The notes: a model not told the origin generated them from the sequence alone. DNA of 64,000 nucleotides from Scrofimicrobium canadense (GCF_009696615.1 NZ_VULO01000006.1:106466-170465); one strand, 5' to 3'; shown: positions 32,555-42,300, counted from the stretch's first letter. Numbers and translations: made by a program.

Positions 32555-35500
32555 TTATCCCTGGCGCTTGCGCAGCCACCCAATGGATATGGTGCCCGCA
32601 CTTAGTAACGAAGCTGCCGCCAATAGCCACAAAACAGAGGATGCACCGGTGGAAGCCAGGTCTTCCTGGGAGGAGCCTTCGCTCCCATTATCTCCACTTG
32701 GCTCACCAGATTGGCCTTCACCAGGATTGTCGCTGCCGTCAGTTCCGCCACCAGAAGCCTGTGCGATAGGCCCGACGAATGCGGAGGCTACGGTGCGCGG
32801 AGATGAAAACTCGGGGTGGGAAGCAGTGACTTCAACACCCAACCACGCCCCAGCGTATTCTTCGGACAAGCGCAACGATTGCTCGTTAGCACCTTCAAGA
32901 ATGCTCGATTCTGTACCATCAGCACTGGCAGAAGCGAACCACTGGTAGGTAAATTCTGTGCCTTCTGGCCAATCCGTGACCGATGCGCTGAGTAGCTCAC
33001 CAACCCTGGGAGTACCAGTGATCGCGACTTGTCCGCTGGGTAATTCTCCAGCTGGCTCCACCTGTATCTTCGCGGTCCAAGTCGCTCCCGACTCATCCCT
33101 CACTGTTACCTCATGTGACCCGGAAAGTGTTGTCGACGGTATCGTTGCTGCGAAGGAGTATTCGCCATTCTCGTCCCCCGCACCTGATCCTATTTCAAGA
33201 TCGTCAAGGAATGCCGTCACCTTTCCTGTTGCTCCAGTACCGGATATCTCGATCTTTTCACCGGCCTTGACCTTACTGGCACTGAGCACACCTTTGAACT
33301 CTGGCGTCTCGGTACAGGTTTGTCCAGAGTCATCTGCTAAGAATTCGGCCATGGCTAGCTGAAGGCGTTCAACTGGCGCGTCGGCCTGGGTGTGGGTCGA
33401 CACTCCGTCCGCTAGTGCTTGGCGTGCCTGCCCAAGCCAGAACTGTACATCTTCTCCCAGTTCACAGGATCCACCGGTGAGGTCTAATGACTCAGCATAC
33501 GCAACAGCTGACTCCAGACGGGCAGAAGATACTTCTTTTGTGCGATCGGCGTCAGAGAGATAGAGGTAGTCAAAGTCTGCGTAGCCTCCCACATCTTTGG
33601 TTGCATAGTTGAAGAGTCCAACCCGCGGGGCCATGAAGTGAGTCGGCTGCCATGATCCAAAGGCGGTTTGTGTCTGACCACCCAGCGGCTTCCACGTCTT
33701 ACCGTCCCATGAGTAGTACCACCATGCCTTCATCGACTGCCCGTCAACGCCTTCGGTGTCAACGCGCAGATAGACATCTTTCTGCCCCTCAGGAACTTTG
33801 ACAGATTCTTTGAATGCCTCAACTTCAGCTGCATCAATGGCAGTCTTTTGGTTGTTCACGTCCGTTGGAGTGCGCTCAACCAACCCCACTGTTAGCTTGC
33901 CGCCTTCATTTCGTGCCGCAGCATAAGTGAATGCGCGGTGATAAATCGCCAAACCTGCAGTGTCACCATCAGCAAGATGACTGAAGTCCAGTCGAGTTTC
34001 GGCTGACATCCGTGGGAACACAACCCTCTGCCCCAGAGTATTACGAGCTTCTTCCAAATAGGTCAGTCCGCCAGCATTGTCTCCCCCACCTCGGTGAGAA
34101 GCTTTGCCAGTAACTACGGAGGGAGTCTCCAATCGTAGCCACCCATCACGGTCGGTCAACGACCAGTAGCGGTTATCTGGGGCGTGATTCCATTCCCACT
34201 GTGCCCGTAAGTCAGATCCGTTATACGCGATTTCGTCAAGGGCATCGCCTTCAAGCCCCCAACGCTCATACTCATACGTCCATGGTTGCCGGCCAGCATC
34301 ATTGAAGAAATCGTCGGAAGTGACAACTGCCTTGGAACGGGCCAGATTGCTCTCAGCAGTATCCAAAGTGATGAGGTGGTCGAACGTATCTGGATAACCG
34401 ACCACACCATTGCGACCAAAGACTGGCCAGCTGTCATCCGAAGATCCACCTGACGCCGCCCCGGTCTTCACCAAAGAAATATCGGCGACTTCGTAGTCAA
34501 CTAGGTCATCGGCAGTCGCAGTGCCTGCAGACTTCCAGGGAACCTCAAATAGTGCCCAAGAATAGTCCGCTCCAACCGTAATCGCTTGGTTGAAGTCAAC
34601 CCACTCTCCCTTGGTTGCCTCCACCTGCTGGACCCCGCGGCACGCTCCCGTGAATCCTTCATCACAGAGCGTGAAAATGAACTTCTGCGTGTCAGGACCA
34701 TCCGTGTAGCGTAGTTTCGCTGAAAACTGGTACGTGTCGCCAGCATTCAAAAGACCCTTTATGTCTGCGTGTGGGCCGGAATAGGTCTCCTTACGATCGG
34801 TGATCCTGATACCGTTTTCAGTCCGAGTGAGAGTACCGCCTCTCTGCGCGGTCCATTCGACGTCCGCTAACACATTACTTCCGTGCCCGACGATAGAAAC
34901 ATCATCCATCAGATAGTTGATTCGACTGGATGACCCATCAGCGGACCACGGCGTTTCGACGACAAACTTAATATCTTGACCCACCAGTTCTTCAGGCACA
35001 GTCCATGATGCACCTGCTTCTACCCATTGCCCAGGCGTAGCCGAGACTTCACCTACTTTGAGCAGGCCGTACTGATCGAGGCCACCAACATTAGCGGGCC
35101 CCTTAACAAGGAGCTGGAACCGAGTACTCTCAGGAACCTCGCCGGAGCTAACCGAGTCATAGTAGAAGCTGGCATTGAAATCATACGTTACCCCCGCAAC
35201 GAGCTTATCTCCGATCTTTTGCGACGGCCCTGACCCATTGTTTTTCCGCTCGCTCACAGACAAAACACATCCGCGCTGGTCGTCCTCTATTGCCTTGAGC
35301 GTAGCTGTGTACTCATACTGCCAGCCATCGGTAGTACATTCGTCAAAAGAACCGTTGTCGACGATATTCTCACCGAGCGTAACAGTCTCTTCGGGGGTAG
35401 TCCCCTCACCCTCTTCAGGCCATGTGATAGGGATTAGAGCCGGAATGCGGCCGCCCGGATAGGTGTCACGGAAGAAGAACCCGTGCCAGGTAGTGGTGCC

Positions 35501-36427
35501 GTCCCCGTTGTCCACCTCTACTAGGCTTCCTTGTGCGTAGCCGTTTGAGTTGAGTCCAGAATGGTCCTCATAGGTGTTCTTCCCTCCCGACCGTTCATCG
35601 TAACGGCCTAAAAGATATGGGGAGCGCAAAACCAGAACCTGCCTAGCCCACCCTGATCCGGAAGTAATCATGACCATGTAATACATTCCGTTGATATAGG
35701 CTAACTGACTACCTTCAAATAGTCCCTTGGTCCATTCAGCGGAATAGTCTGATTGTTTGAAAATCTCAGGATATTCTTCGACGATCTTCCAGTTCTGTTC
35801 TGGGTCTAGCTTCACCGCTGTCTGATTGCCGTTGCCGTAGAATACATACGGGGCACCGTCGTTTGCCTCGTCAAAAAACAGTGTCGGATCGTGCATGGCT
35901 CGGCCAAACTGGACTCTTTCCCACGTTCCGTTTTCTGGATCATCTGTGTAGAGCATGTATGCCCCACCCAAATTGTTGGTATTGAAAAGCACAAAAGTCT
36001 TACCGTCGTGATAACGGATCGAGGTTGCCCACTGACCTTCCCCATAAGAAGATTTTCCGTCGCGTAATGAGAACGCATCGCCCGTACTCAACCTGTCATA
36101 CGCATAGTTGACAATCTCCCAGTTCACCAGGTCATATGACTTCATGATCGGAGCGCCGGGGCTCAGGTGCATGGTCGTGGACACCATGTAGTAGATGTCA
36201 GTGCCCTCATCGTTCTCATCAGCTGGCACTCTGGTGACTGACACGTCAGGAACGTCCGATTTGAGCAATGGCACGTCGTAGGTGCCATCCGCGTTATCTG
36301 TAGATGTCAGAGATGATTCGAATATAAAATCTTCGGCTGACGCTGCCAATGCGGGAGAGGTAAAAGAAGTACCCATCACACATAGCACCGCGCCTGCAGC
36401 AAAAACACGTATTTTGCCTCTTCGCAT
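32555..36427 (-). CDS. wall-anchored GH43 enzyme with two CBMs inserted in the catalytic propeller
   Basis: The 1,290-residue protein has a signal peptide (ending near SPALAA) and then a GH43 domain of the xylosidase/arabinofuranosidase type, with Asp in SDVPDVSV, Asp in AMHDPTLF and Glu in LFEGSQLA. The propeller runs to IPALIPITW (about residue 336), is interrupted by about 320 residues containing two CBM4/9-like modules, and resumes at SWPVFGRNGVVGYP (about 665). It ends with the beta-sandwich that follows this GH43 type (RVVFPRMSAETRLDF). A FIVAR-like helical stretch, Ig-like domains, LASTGA, a membrane helix and RKRQG follow. The ATG at 36427 has AAGGGA 10 bases upstream; a GTG at 36448 is alternative. 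An operator-like palindrome lies 70 bases upstream. Confidence 0.88.
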   Translation of the reverse strand: MRRGKIRVFAAGAVLCVMGTSFTSPALAASAEDFIFESSLTSTDNADGTYDVPLLKSDVPDVSVTRVPADENDEGTDIYYMVSTTMHLSPGAPIMKSYDLVNWEIVNYAYDRLSTGDAFSLRDGKSSYGEGQWATSIRYHDGKTFVLFNTNNLGGAYMLYTDDPENGTWERVQFGRAMHDPTLFFDEANDGAPYVFYGNGNQTAVKLDPEQNWKIVEEYPEIFKQSDYSAEWTKGLFEGSQLAYINGMYYMVMITSGSGWARQVLVLRSPYLLGRYDERSGGKNTYEDHSGLNSNGYAQGSLVEVDNGDGTTTWHGFFFRDTYPGGRIPALIPITWPEEGEGTTPEETVTLGENIVDNGSFDECTTDGWQYEYTATLKAIEDDQRGCVLSVSERKNNGSGPSQKIGDKLVAGVTYDFNASFYYDSVSSGEVPESTRFQLLVKGPANVGGLDQYGLLKVGEVSATPGQWVEAGASWTVPEELVGQDIKFVVETPWSADGSSSRINYLMDDVSIVGHGSNVLADVEWTAQRGGTLTRTENGIRITDRKETYSGPHADIKGLLNAGDTYQFSAKLRYTDGPDTQKFIFTLCDEGFTGACRGVQQVEATKGEWVDFNQAITVGADYSWALFEVPWKSAGTATADDLVDYEVADISLVKTGAASGGSSDDSWPVFGRNGVVGYPDTFDHLITLDTAESNLARSKAVVTSDDFFNDAGRQPWTYEYERWGLEGDALDEIAYNGSDLRAQWEWNHAPDNRYWSLTDRDGWLRLETPSVVTGKASHRGGGDNAGGLTYLEEARNTLGQRVVFPRMSAETRLDFSHLADGDTAGLAIYHRAFTYAAARNEGGKLTVGLVERTPTDVNNQKTAIDAAEVEAFKESVKVPEGQKDVYLRVDTEGVDGQSMKAWWYYSWDGKTWKPLGGQTQTAFGSWQPTHFMAPRVGLFNYATKDVGGYADFDYLYLSDADRTKEVSSARLESAVAYAESLDLTGGSCELGEDVQFWLGQARQALADGVSTHTQADAPVERLQLAMAEFLADDSGQTCTETPEFKGVLSASKVKAGEKIEISGTGATGKVTAFLDDLEIGSGAGDENGEYSFAATIPSTTLSGSHEVTVRDESGATWTAKIQVEPAGELPSGQVAITGTPRVGELLSASVTDWPEGTEFTYQWFASASADGTESSILEGANEQSLRLSEEYAGAWLGVEVTASHPEFSSPRTVASAFVGPIAQASGGGTDGSDNPGEGQSGEPSGDNGSEGSSQEDLASTGASSVLWLLAAASLLSAGTISIGWLRKRQG

Positions 36428-36495
36428 AGATGCGGATCCCTTTCGCACACAGCTAGCGGCTTCGCTAGCCTTTGAAGTGTTGAACCATGGACAGC

Positions 36496-36507
36496 GTTAA
36501 CGCTAAC
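36496..36507. promoter_or_regulatory. LacI-type operator-like palindrome (GTTAACGCTAAC)
   Basis: GTTAACGCTAAC differs at one position from the perfect GTTAGCGCTAAC sites at 55287 and 57666. It lies about 70 bases upstream of the GH43 start, in the right place for control by the LacI-family regulator at 59574. Confidence 0.65.
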
Positions 36508-36591
36508 ATTTTGGTCCCGGGGACACAAGCCCTTTCCCAAATCTGCAAAAGGGCCTCTACCTTTCACGGTATTCAAGCGTATCGACGAAAA

Positions 36592-36617
36592 AGTCCCCCT
36601 TGCTTACAAGGGGGACT
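36592..36617 (-). terminator. hairpin after the GH43 remnant
   Basis: An 11-bp perfect stem (AGTCCCCCTTG with CAAGGGGGACT) with a 4-base loop ends about 20 bases beyond the stop codon at 36638. Strong and compact. Confidence 0.75.
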
Positions 36618-36637
36618 CCTCTTCTTTCGATAACTCT

Positions 36638-36955
36638 TTAGATCAGCCGCCTCCTACGAATCCATAGCAACACGAGACCCAGCATAAGCATGCCCGCAGC
36701 TAGTCCTACCCAGAGAATGGCGCCAGTCCCCGTGACGGCCAGGCCGCCCTGGGCAGAAGACTCTTTCTGCGATGGTGAATTCTTATCGGACTCAGGAGTA
36801 GTGGCTTCCTCATCCTCAGGTTCATCTCCGGGGTCTTGATCCTCAGCAAGCACCTGAATGTTTCGTACTGTGCCAGGCACCAAACTGGTCATGTCCTCAC
36901 TCAGTTGTGCGATCACGGGGTTTCCACACACACGGGTCACGTAGGACACACCCAC
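36638..36955 (-). pseudogene. C-terminal remnant of a wall-anchored GH43 gene
   Basis: The remaining 105 codons read GNPVIAQLSEDMTSLVPGT, which closely matches GNPVKAELAEDMVSLVPGT in the second GH43 domain of the gene at 39398-44107. An acidic linker, LAVTGT, a membrane helix and RRRRLI then form a complete sorting signal. Almost the entire enzyme, including all but a piece of one catalytic domain, is missing, and the 5' side abuts broken insertion-sequence DNA. Even the join (SYVTRVCGNP versus SYVLFGNGNP) is altered. It has no credible start codon. The intact downstream terminator shows it was once the end of a working gene. Confidence 0.8.
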
Positions 36956-36977
36956 AAGAAATTGTCACCCGATAGCG

Positions 36978-37478
36978 ATGCTGCATAGGGAAGTACCTCC
37001 ACGGTTATGGTGGCCGCTTCCCTTTATTCCCCGCCATGAAGACATCATCTGCTACGGCAATGTTGGTTGCGGGAAAACCCACCTCGCTTCAGCCCTGATC
37101 CGCCTGGCCTGCCAAAACAACATGAAAGCCAGATTCACTACCGCAGCCGATCTAGTCATGACCCTACGAAAAGCCAAAAATGATGGCCGACTCGACAAAG
37201 AACTCACCAACTGGTCCAAGTTCGACCTAATCACTATCGATGAACTCGGATACCTCCCCATCGACCCAGAAGGAGCCAGACTCCTCTTCCAAGTAATCTC
37301 TAACACCTACGAACGATCCTCACTCATAATCACCACCAATATTGAGTTCTCACGCTGGGGAACCATCTTCGCAGACGATAACATCGCCGCCGCAATCATC
37401 GACCGACTAATCCACCACGGACACCTACTACGACACCAAGGACAATCCTGGCGAGTAACACACGCCCTCATGAAATAA
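36978..37478 (+). pseudogene. istB: IS21 helper gene istB, 5' end missing
   Basis: From about 37023 the frame matches IstB, the AAA+ helper of IS21 elements: FIPRHEDIICYGNVGCGKTHLASALI (Walker A region), KFDLITIDELGYLPID (Walker B with the family's DELGYLP) and SLIITTNIEFSRWG, ending with DRLIHHGHLLRHQG. Intact IstB has about 250 residues; roughly the first 90 are lost, and the upstream istA transposase is absent. The frame's first 15 codons belong to unrelated junction DNA. The 3' end and the IS21 right end with its repeats follow. Confidence 0.85.
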
Positions 37479-37546
37479 CACACCAAAACCCAAACCAACA
37501 CAACGGCCGGAAAATACTCCAGCACAACGGCCGACCCAAACTTGAC
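37479..37546 (+). repeat. IS21-type right end with two internal repeats
   Basis: CACAACGGCCG occurs at 37499-37509 and again at 37523-37533, 24 bases apart, followed by CTTGACA, where the element should stop. Repeated sites near the ends are characteristic of IS21 elements. The exact last base is uncertain. Confidence 0.6.
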
Positions 37547-38120
37547 AGAACACAGTTATGCCTTTGGAATACTTCTGCCGGATGTTCAAAGGTGCGGTGA
37601 CAAGCAGTGAGAGAATCGCACTTGATAGAGCAGTCATCACGGACACGTATTTGTCTCTGGCCGCGTTCAAATAACGCAGGCTTTCAGCAGGCCCGCTCCC
37701 GGTTTTCGGGATCGAAATGCCCTTCCCACTCATCAGAGTGCGGGCCGCCTCGGCGGCATCGATCGGATCGGATTTACCGTCCATGCGCCGCACCTGGCGG
37801 GCGAGCCTCAATACCTCAAACACGGTGAAACCACCAATTTGAAGAGCGCGAGAAAGACCAGCCCCATACGAGTTGGTGCCTTCAACACCCACGCTGACCT
37901 GGGAGGGGCCACCAAACTCACCCAACGTCTTGATCGCCTTCCGGTAACCCGTAGGCGTCGCCGGGAACGTAGCGGTCATCAGCGTCCTGCCAGCGGCGTC
38001 CAGCACCGCGATCGTGTGCGTGTCACTATGAGTATCAACACCCACATAGAAGCGGGGTTCCCCTCCTTCTTCACTGACCAGCCAGGTTTCCTGACCCTGC
38101 TTTTGCATTGCTATCGTCAT
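37547..38120 (-). pseudogene. IS110-family transposase, interrupted by the IS21 end
   Basis: The N-terminal DEDD (RuvC-like) half of an IS110 recombinase is intact: Asp in FYVGVDTHSDTHT, Glu in VGVEGTNSYGAG and Asp in GKSDPIDAAEAARTL. The frame matches the family up to about LLVTAPLNIRQKY and is then joined to the IS21 end at about 37547, so the rest of the protein, including the C-terminal transposase_20 domain with its catalytic Ser, is lost. The ATG at 38120 has AGGAGG 5 bases upstream, but that site is buried in a hairpin (38127-38172). Confidence 0.85.
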
Positions 38121-38126
38121 GACATC

Positions 38127-38172
38127 CTCCTTTGTCTCCAGTTGTTGCGATATGACTGGAGACCAAAAGGAG
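38127..38172 (-). promoter_or_regulatory. hairpin hiding the IS110 ribosome binding site
   Basis: CTCCTTTGTCTCCAGT (38127-38142) pairs with ACTGGAGACCAAAAGGAG (38155-38172), allowing two unpaired bases. On the minus strand one arm contains the AGGAG used by the transposase start at 38120, so the structure would lower translation. Confidence 0.65.
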
Positions 38173-38515
38173 CAGACAAGAGGTTGATGAGACGGCTACC
38201 ATGAGAAATGCGAGTAACTCACGGAGCGTCACGCTCCTATGAGGTCATGTCTCCCATGGCCTCCAGGTAGTTGGCTTGGGGCGGACAAAACACGTCAAGG
38301 ACAGACCCTCAAAAAAATCGTCAGTCAAGCGGAGGGTCACACCCCAGACCCACTACCAGTATCCCAAAGGGCCGTCAGCCAAGCTGTGGGTCACGCCCCG
38401 GTCAACTACCTAACCAGTATCAACGCGCCTCCTATTCTTCTGCATTTTCAATTGGGATCCTCCGTTACATGACAGAGCTTCTCACCAAAAATGATGAGAT
38501 ACTCTGAAGTGGGGT
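38173..38515 (-). other. noncoding left flank of the IS110 remnant
   Basis: These roughly 340 bases upstream of the transposase have no credible gene. They contain two imperfect direct repeats (38319-38363 and 38373-38421; shared parts GTCAGYCAAGC, GGGTCAC and CCAGTATC). In IS110 elements the noncoding end upstream of the recombinase can encode the guide ('bridge') RNA, so this flank could be its remnant. The element's left border was not identified. Confidence 0.45.
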
Positions 38516-38554
38516 CCCCCGAATGCTATGTGCTTACCGGCTAACATTCGGGGG
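38516..38554 (+). terminator. terminator-like hairpin
   Basis: CCCCCGAATG (38516-38525) pairs with CATTCGGGGG (38545-38554), and CTTCTT follows on the plus side. It lies between the IS110 flank and the tatB-like remnant, and may serve either direction. Confidence 0.6.
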
Positions 38555-38635
38555 GCTTCTTAACATCGGGATCACTTTTTTCTGTGCGATCCCTTTCCGG
38601 TGCGGTTGTAACTCCCCAAACCGGACGTTTTCTTT

Positions 38636-38972
38636 CTATCCTCCTCGTCCATCAAGATATTCAGCAGCAGACTCATTCCCCAGCTCGGGAACTTGAGGCA
38701 ATGGCGGGGGAACTGCGATAAATTGGGAAGTTTCTCGTTGTGAAACACCCGGTCGCTCCCAAAGCTGACGTGGGTCTAGTTCTTCCAAGCCACTTTCTTT
38801 CAGTCCCTCAGTCAATGTTTGGTTCGAGCGCTGTTCAACTTCCTGCCACATCACGCGAGCACGGTCGTAGAACCCTCGAGCACTCTTCACCACCTGCGGC
38901 ACGCGAAGGTCCGACAATCATCACAAGTATCGCCACGAGCAGTAGGGCTTCAGTCCCAGAAATTCCAAAAAT
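38636..38972 (-). pseudogene. tatB: tatB-like gene with lost start codon and frameshift
   Basis: On the minus strand the DNA reads, after GGAGG at a good distance, ATT-TTT-GGA-ATT-TCT-GGG: that is (I)FGISGTEALLLVAILVMIVGPSR, given here in two halves of a TatB membrane helix (FGISGTEALLL, VAILVMIVGPSR). TatB proteins normally start MFG or MFD at this point, so the start codon has become ATT. Around 38905-38915 the frame shifts, and the amphipathic helix VPQVVKSARGFYDRARVMWQEVE continues in another frame, followed by a polar tail. Two independent lesions make it a likely pseudogene of a twin-arginine translocation subunit. Sequence error cannot be excluded. Confidence 0.6.
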
Positions 38973-39320
38973 AGTACTTTCCTCCCTCTCACGTCTTGGT
39001 GGCAAAAGAGAAATCTAAACGGCTTTGTTTACCTGCAACACACATACAGAGGTTAACGCTAACATCTAGCTTAGCCCCATCTGATTATTTCTATAACTGT
39101 ATACAATCCTGCTTGCTATTGGACACTCCATGGAGACTTTCCATATTTTGCCGACATATTATGCGACGTGTCCTAGAGCCTGCAGAGATTCCACTGACAT
39201 CCAAACCGGCTCTCATAGGTCCACGTTCACTAATTTTCCGCAGCCTCGTGACCACTCCATTAAATAGCAGCTTTTAATCCAAGTTTAAATACTATCTTTA
39301 TCTGTCGGGAGACTAATCGA
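38973..39320. other. noncoding gap between tatB remnant and the double GH43 gene
   Basis: This AT-rich stretch of about 350 bases has no frame with family support. It holds one operator-like palindrome (39052-39063) about 80 bases upstream of the tatB-like remnant. The rest shows nothing I can name; it may be debris of the gene whose tail remains at 36638. Confidence 0.5.
39052..39063. promoter_or_regulatory. LacI-type operator-like palindrome (GTTAACGCTAAC)
   Basis: The 12 bases are identical to the site at 36496-36507 and differ at one position from the perfect sites near araB and ytfQ. No intact gene follows it now; only the decayed tatB-like frame is downstream on the minus strand. Confidence 0.6.
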
Positions 39321-39370
39321 GAGTGTGGTTTTGTTACAGCCCTTTCTGCGCCTGTAACAAAACCACACTC
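39321..39370 (-). terminator. 19-bp perfect hairpin after the double GH43 gene
   Basis: GAGTGTGGTTTTGTTACAG and its exact complement (39352-39370) enclose a 12-base loop, starting 27 bases beyond the stop codon at 39398. Confidence 0.8.
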
Positions 39371-39397
39371 AAACGCGTAGCTGGCAAGCCAGGAGTG

Positions 39398-42300
39398 CTA
39401 CTTCTTCAAGACCTTCCACCTACGAACAATCAGGACAGCGAATCCCAACATGGTGGCCAACAACATTATCGAAACCATCATTCCAACGGCTCCACCAGTG
39501 ACAGCCAAAGTTCCTTGACCCTTGTCATCCGAATCGTCGGCATTGGGACTGTCTTTTCCGTCGCTCTGACCATCACCGTTGTGATGCGAACCGTCGGTCC
39601 CACCGGGCTCTTCACCACCACCGGGCTCTTCACCACCAGAGGAATCCTTCGCCTTGACAGTCAACCCAGATGAAACGGTTACGCCTTCACTTCCAGTCGC
39701 AACCACTCGATACGGTCCAGCACTGAGTGACCCTGGAAGAACTATCTCCACCGAGAACGTCCCCTCAGCGCTTGCTTGCACCGAGACCGCAGGAGGTACA
39801 CCTGCATCGAGTACTACGATAGAAGACTCTAGAGAGACTGCGATTTCCTCTTCAGGTGCCCAGTTGCTTCCTGTAACTGTGAGAGTCTCACCAGCCGTGA
39901 TTTCCTGCGTACTGAGGGCAATCGACGGTGTAGTTTCAGCAGGTACCTGATAGACACTTGTGGCTGCGACGCCTTCCATTGTCGGTGTCACCGGTCTCAT
40001 GAGTCCATTTTCGTCGAGTTTTATGACATCAATGCTGGTTTCACGATGATATCCAAGTCCCGAAGTGTAGACGCCCAACGGTGTGTAGAAGCGGTGATAC
40101 GCAATATAGTAGTCATTCCCGTTAGACAAAACCGACTGGTGTGCTGTTCCTAGGATGCCTGCACTTTCATCCTTTTGGAGCAATGGATAGTGATATTCCA
40201 CTGCATCATTCAGGGATGTTGACGTTCCGTAGTACACCCGATAGTTGGGACTACCGGTGTCGTCCACAGACCACGTCCAATGGTAAGTATCTCCAATTTT
40301 CGTGACAACAACTGACTCTCGGAAGTCCTGCAGGCCGCTAATGTTCTTGGCAGTTCCAGGAACCAGACTGACCATGTCCTCAGCAAGCTCGGCTTTCACG
40401 GGGTTCCCGTTACCGAACAATACATAGGAGGTGCCATCTTCATCAGTAAAGATTGATGGATCAATAGCTTGCCCTAAGGAGATACCTTGATCACGCATAT
40501 CCTGCACGGTGATGAGTGGCTCGGATTGAGCCACGTATGGCCCTGCAGGCGAATCAGCTACGGCGACCCCGATTGCTTTGGCGTTCTGAGCATCATAGTG
40601 TCCACTGAAGTAGAAGTAGAACTTTCCATTCTTTTCTTCAATAGTCGGTGCCCAACCGTTACCATTTGCCCAAGGAACCGAAGCGATCTGGACACCCTTC
40701 GCGTTTACACCCGGATTCTTATCCTTGACATCGAGGATTACACCTTCATCGACCCAGTCAACCAAGTTCTCTGATGACCACGCATGGAACTGGCTTCCAC
40801 CCCAACCAGAGTACCCATCAGTTGTCGGGAAAATCCAGAATTTCCCATCGAGAATGTCAATATCAGGATCTGCATACTGCCCGGGAAGTACGGGATTGCC
40901 CGCCTGTAGTGGTGGTTTTACAAGCCACGTTTCGGTCTCAGCGTTATCTCCTTCGCGAACGAAAGTAAAGCTTTGATCGCCTTGCGAATAGTCGACTGTT
41001 GAGCCATTCTCAAACGGTTCATCATCCAACAGGATGCTGACGGATCCGCCAACAACGAAGGAGGTTGGTAGCGCAGATAAATCTGCCGATTTCCGCACGT
41101 AGCTGGTGACAGTCTTTCCATCAGAATCAAAATGAGACACAACAGCCGTGTGGTCATCGGTACCCTGCGTGCTTTCTGGGTCTTCTGGAATAGTACCCAG
41201 CCGAGCAGAGGAAACTAACGGAGCACCTTCAGTGAGTTCCGCGTCCGAAAGAACACGATTATAGATTTTGATATTGTCAAAACTGCCCTTGAAATAACGA
41301 TCACCGCTGTAAAAGGAACGACCCAAGTATCCCAAGACGTCGGTACCAAGGTCAGATACTGAGGTACTGATAGTTTCTTCGCCCAGCAGCATTCCATTGA
41401 CATATACCTTCATCACATCACCAGCGAAGACCACTTTCACGTTATTCCACACGCCAGAAGGAATCGAGCCAGCCACTGCTGATTCAGAGTTCCATGATGC
41501 TTGTGTAATAGCACTACGCAATTCGCCACCGCGAGCACGCAAGAAGTAGTACTTTTGATCATTCTGGCCAAATGCGAATGAGAAGAAATTGCCAGAGCTC
41601 AATTCACTCTTGACATCCATCGACACTGTCATGGTGTCACGCCCGTCGAAGAATCCCTTCGGGAAAGAAGCATAATTTCCGCTCTCACCGTCAAGAGTGA
41701 GAACCTTGCCTCTCTCGGCATCTTCCGTAACACTTGCGGTTCCGTGAGCCGTCAGATCATTATCACCGCGTGAATCCTTGAGCGAGTCATCATCAAAGGT
41801 GTACTCGGCGATTGGCGCGTCCTGCTCTTCCTCGGGAACCTGGGGCTCTTCCGGATCGGAGTTAGCGTACGCAGCTAGTATCCTGTCTTGCTCTGCTTGC
41901 GAGAGCCGCAGCACTGTTCCATGTCGGAACTTCTCATCGAAGGAGAACTGATCTGCCTCAGGACCCACCGACAGTGGCGTGAACTGTAAAGATGCAAGAC
42001 TATCTGTGACAAATGCTTTATAGCCTGAGTTGTCACCCATGAGCGCCCAACGTCCGTCAGGGAGCTGATATACCGTGATACCTTCCATTCGCGAAGACAG
42101 TCCATGAGCTTCATCCTCACCCAAAGCAATAGCATTTACCCATGGCCCATCTAGACTTGTTGCTGTATCAACAACAGTTCTCCAGTCGGAAGTAGAGAAG
42201 CGATAGTAAGTGTCACCTTCTTTTGCGATGCTGGTATCGATGATATTTGGACCATCGTTTGTGGTGGACGAATCGCTGTAATCCAACCACACTTCTGGCT

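Noticed and set aside
38319..38421. two direct repeats considered as the start of a CRISPR array
   Set aside because: Only two imperfect copies of about 45 bases, nearly adjacent, with no further units, no spacer pattern and no cas genes.
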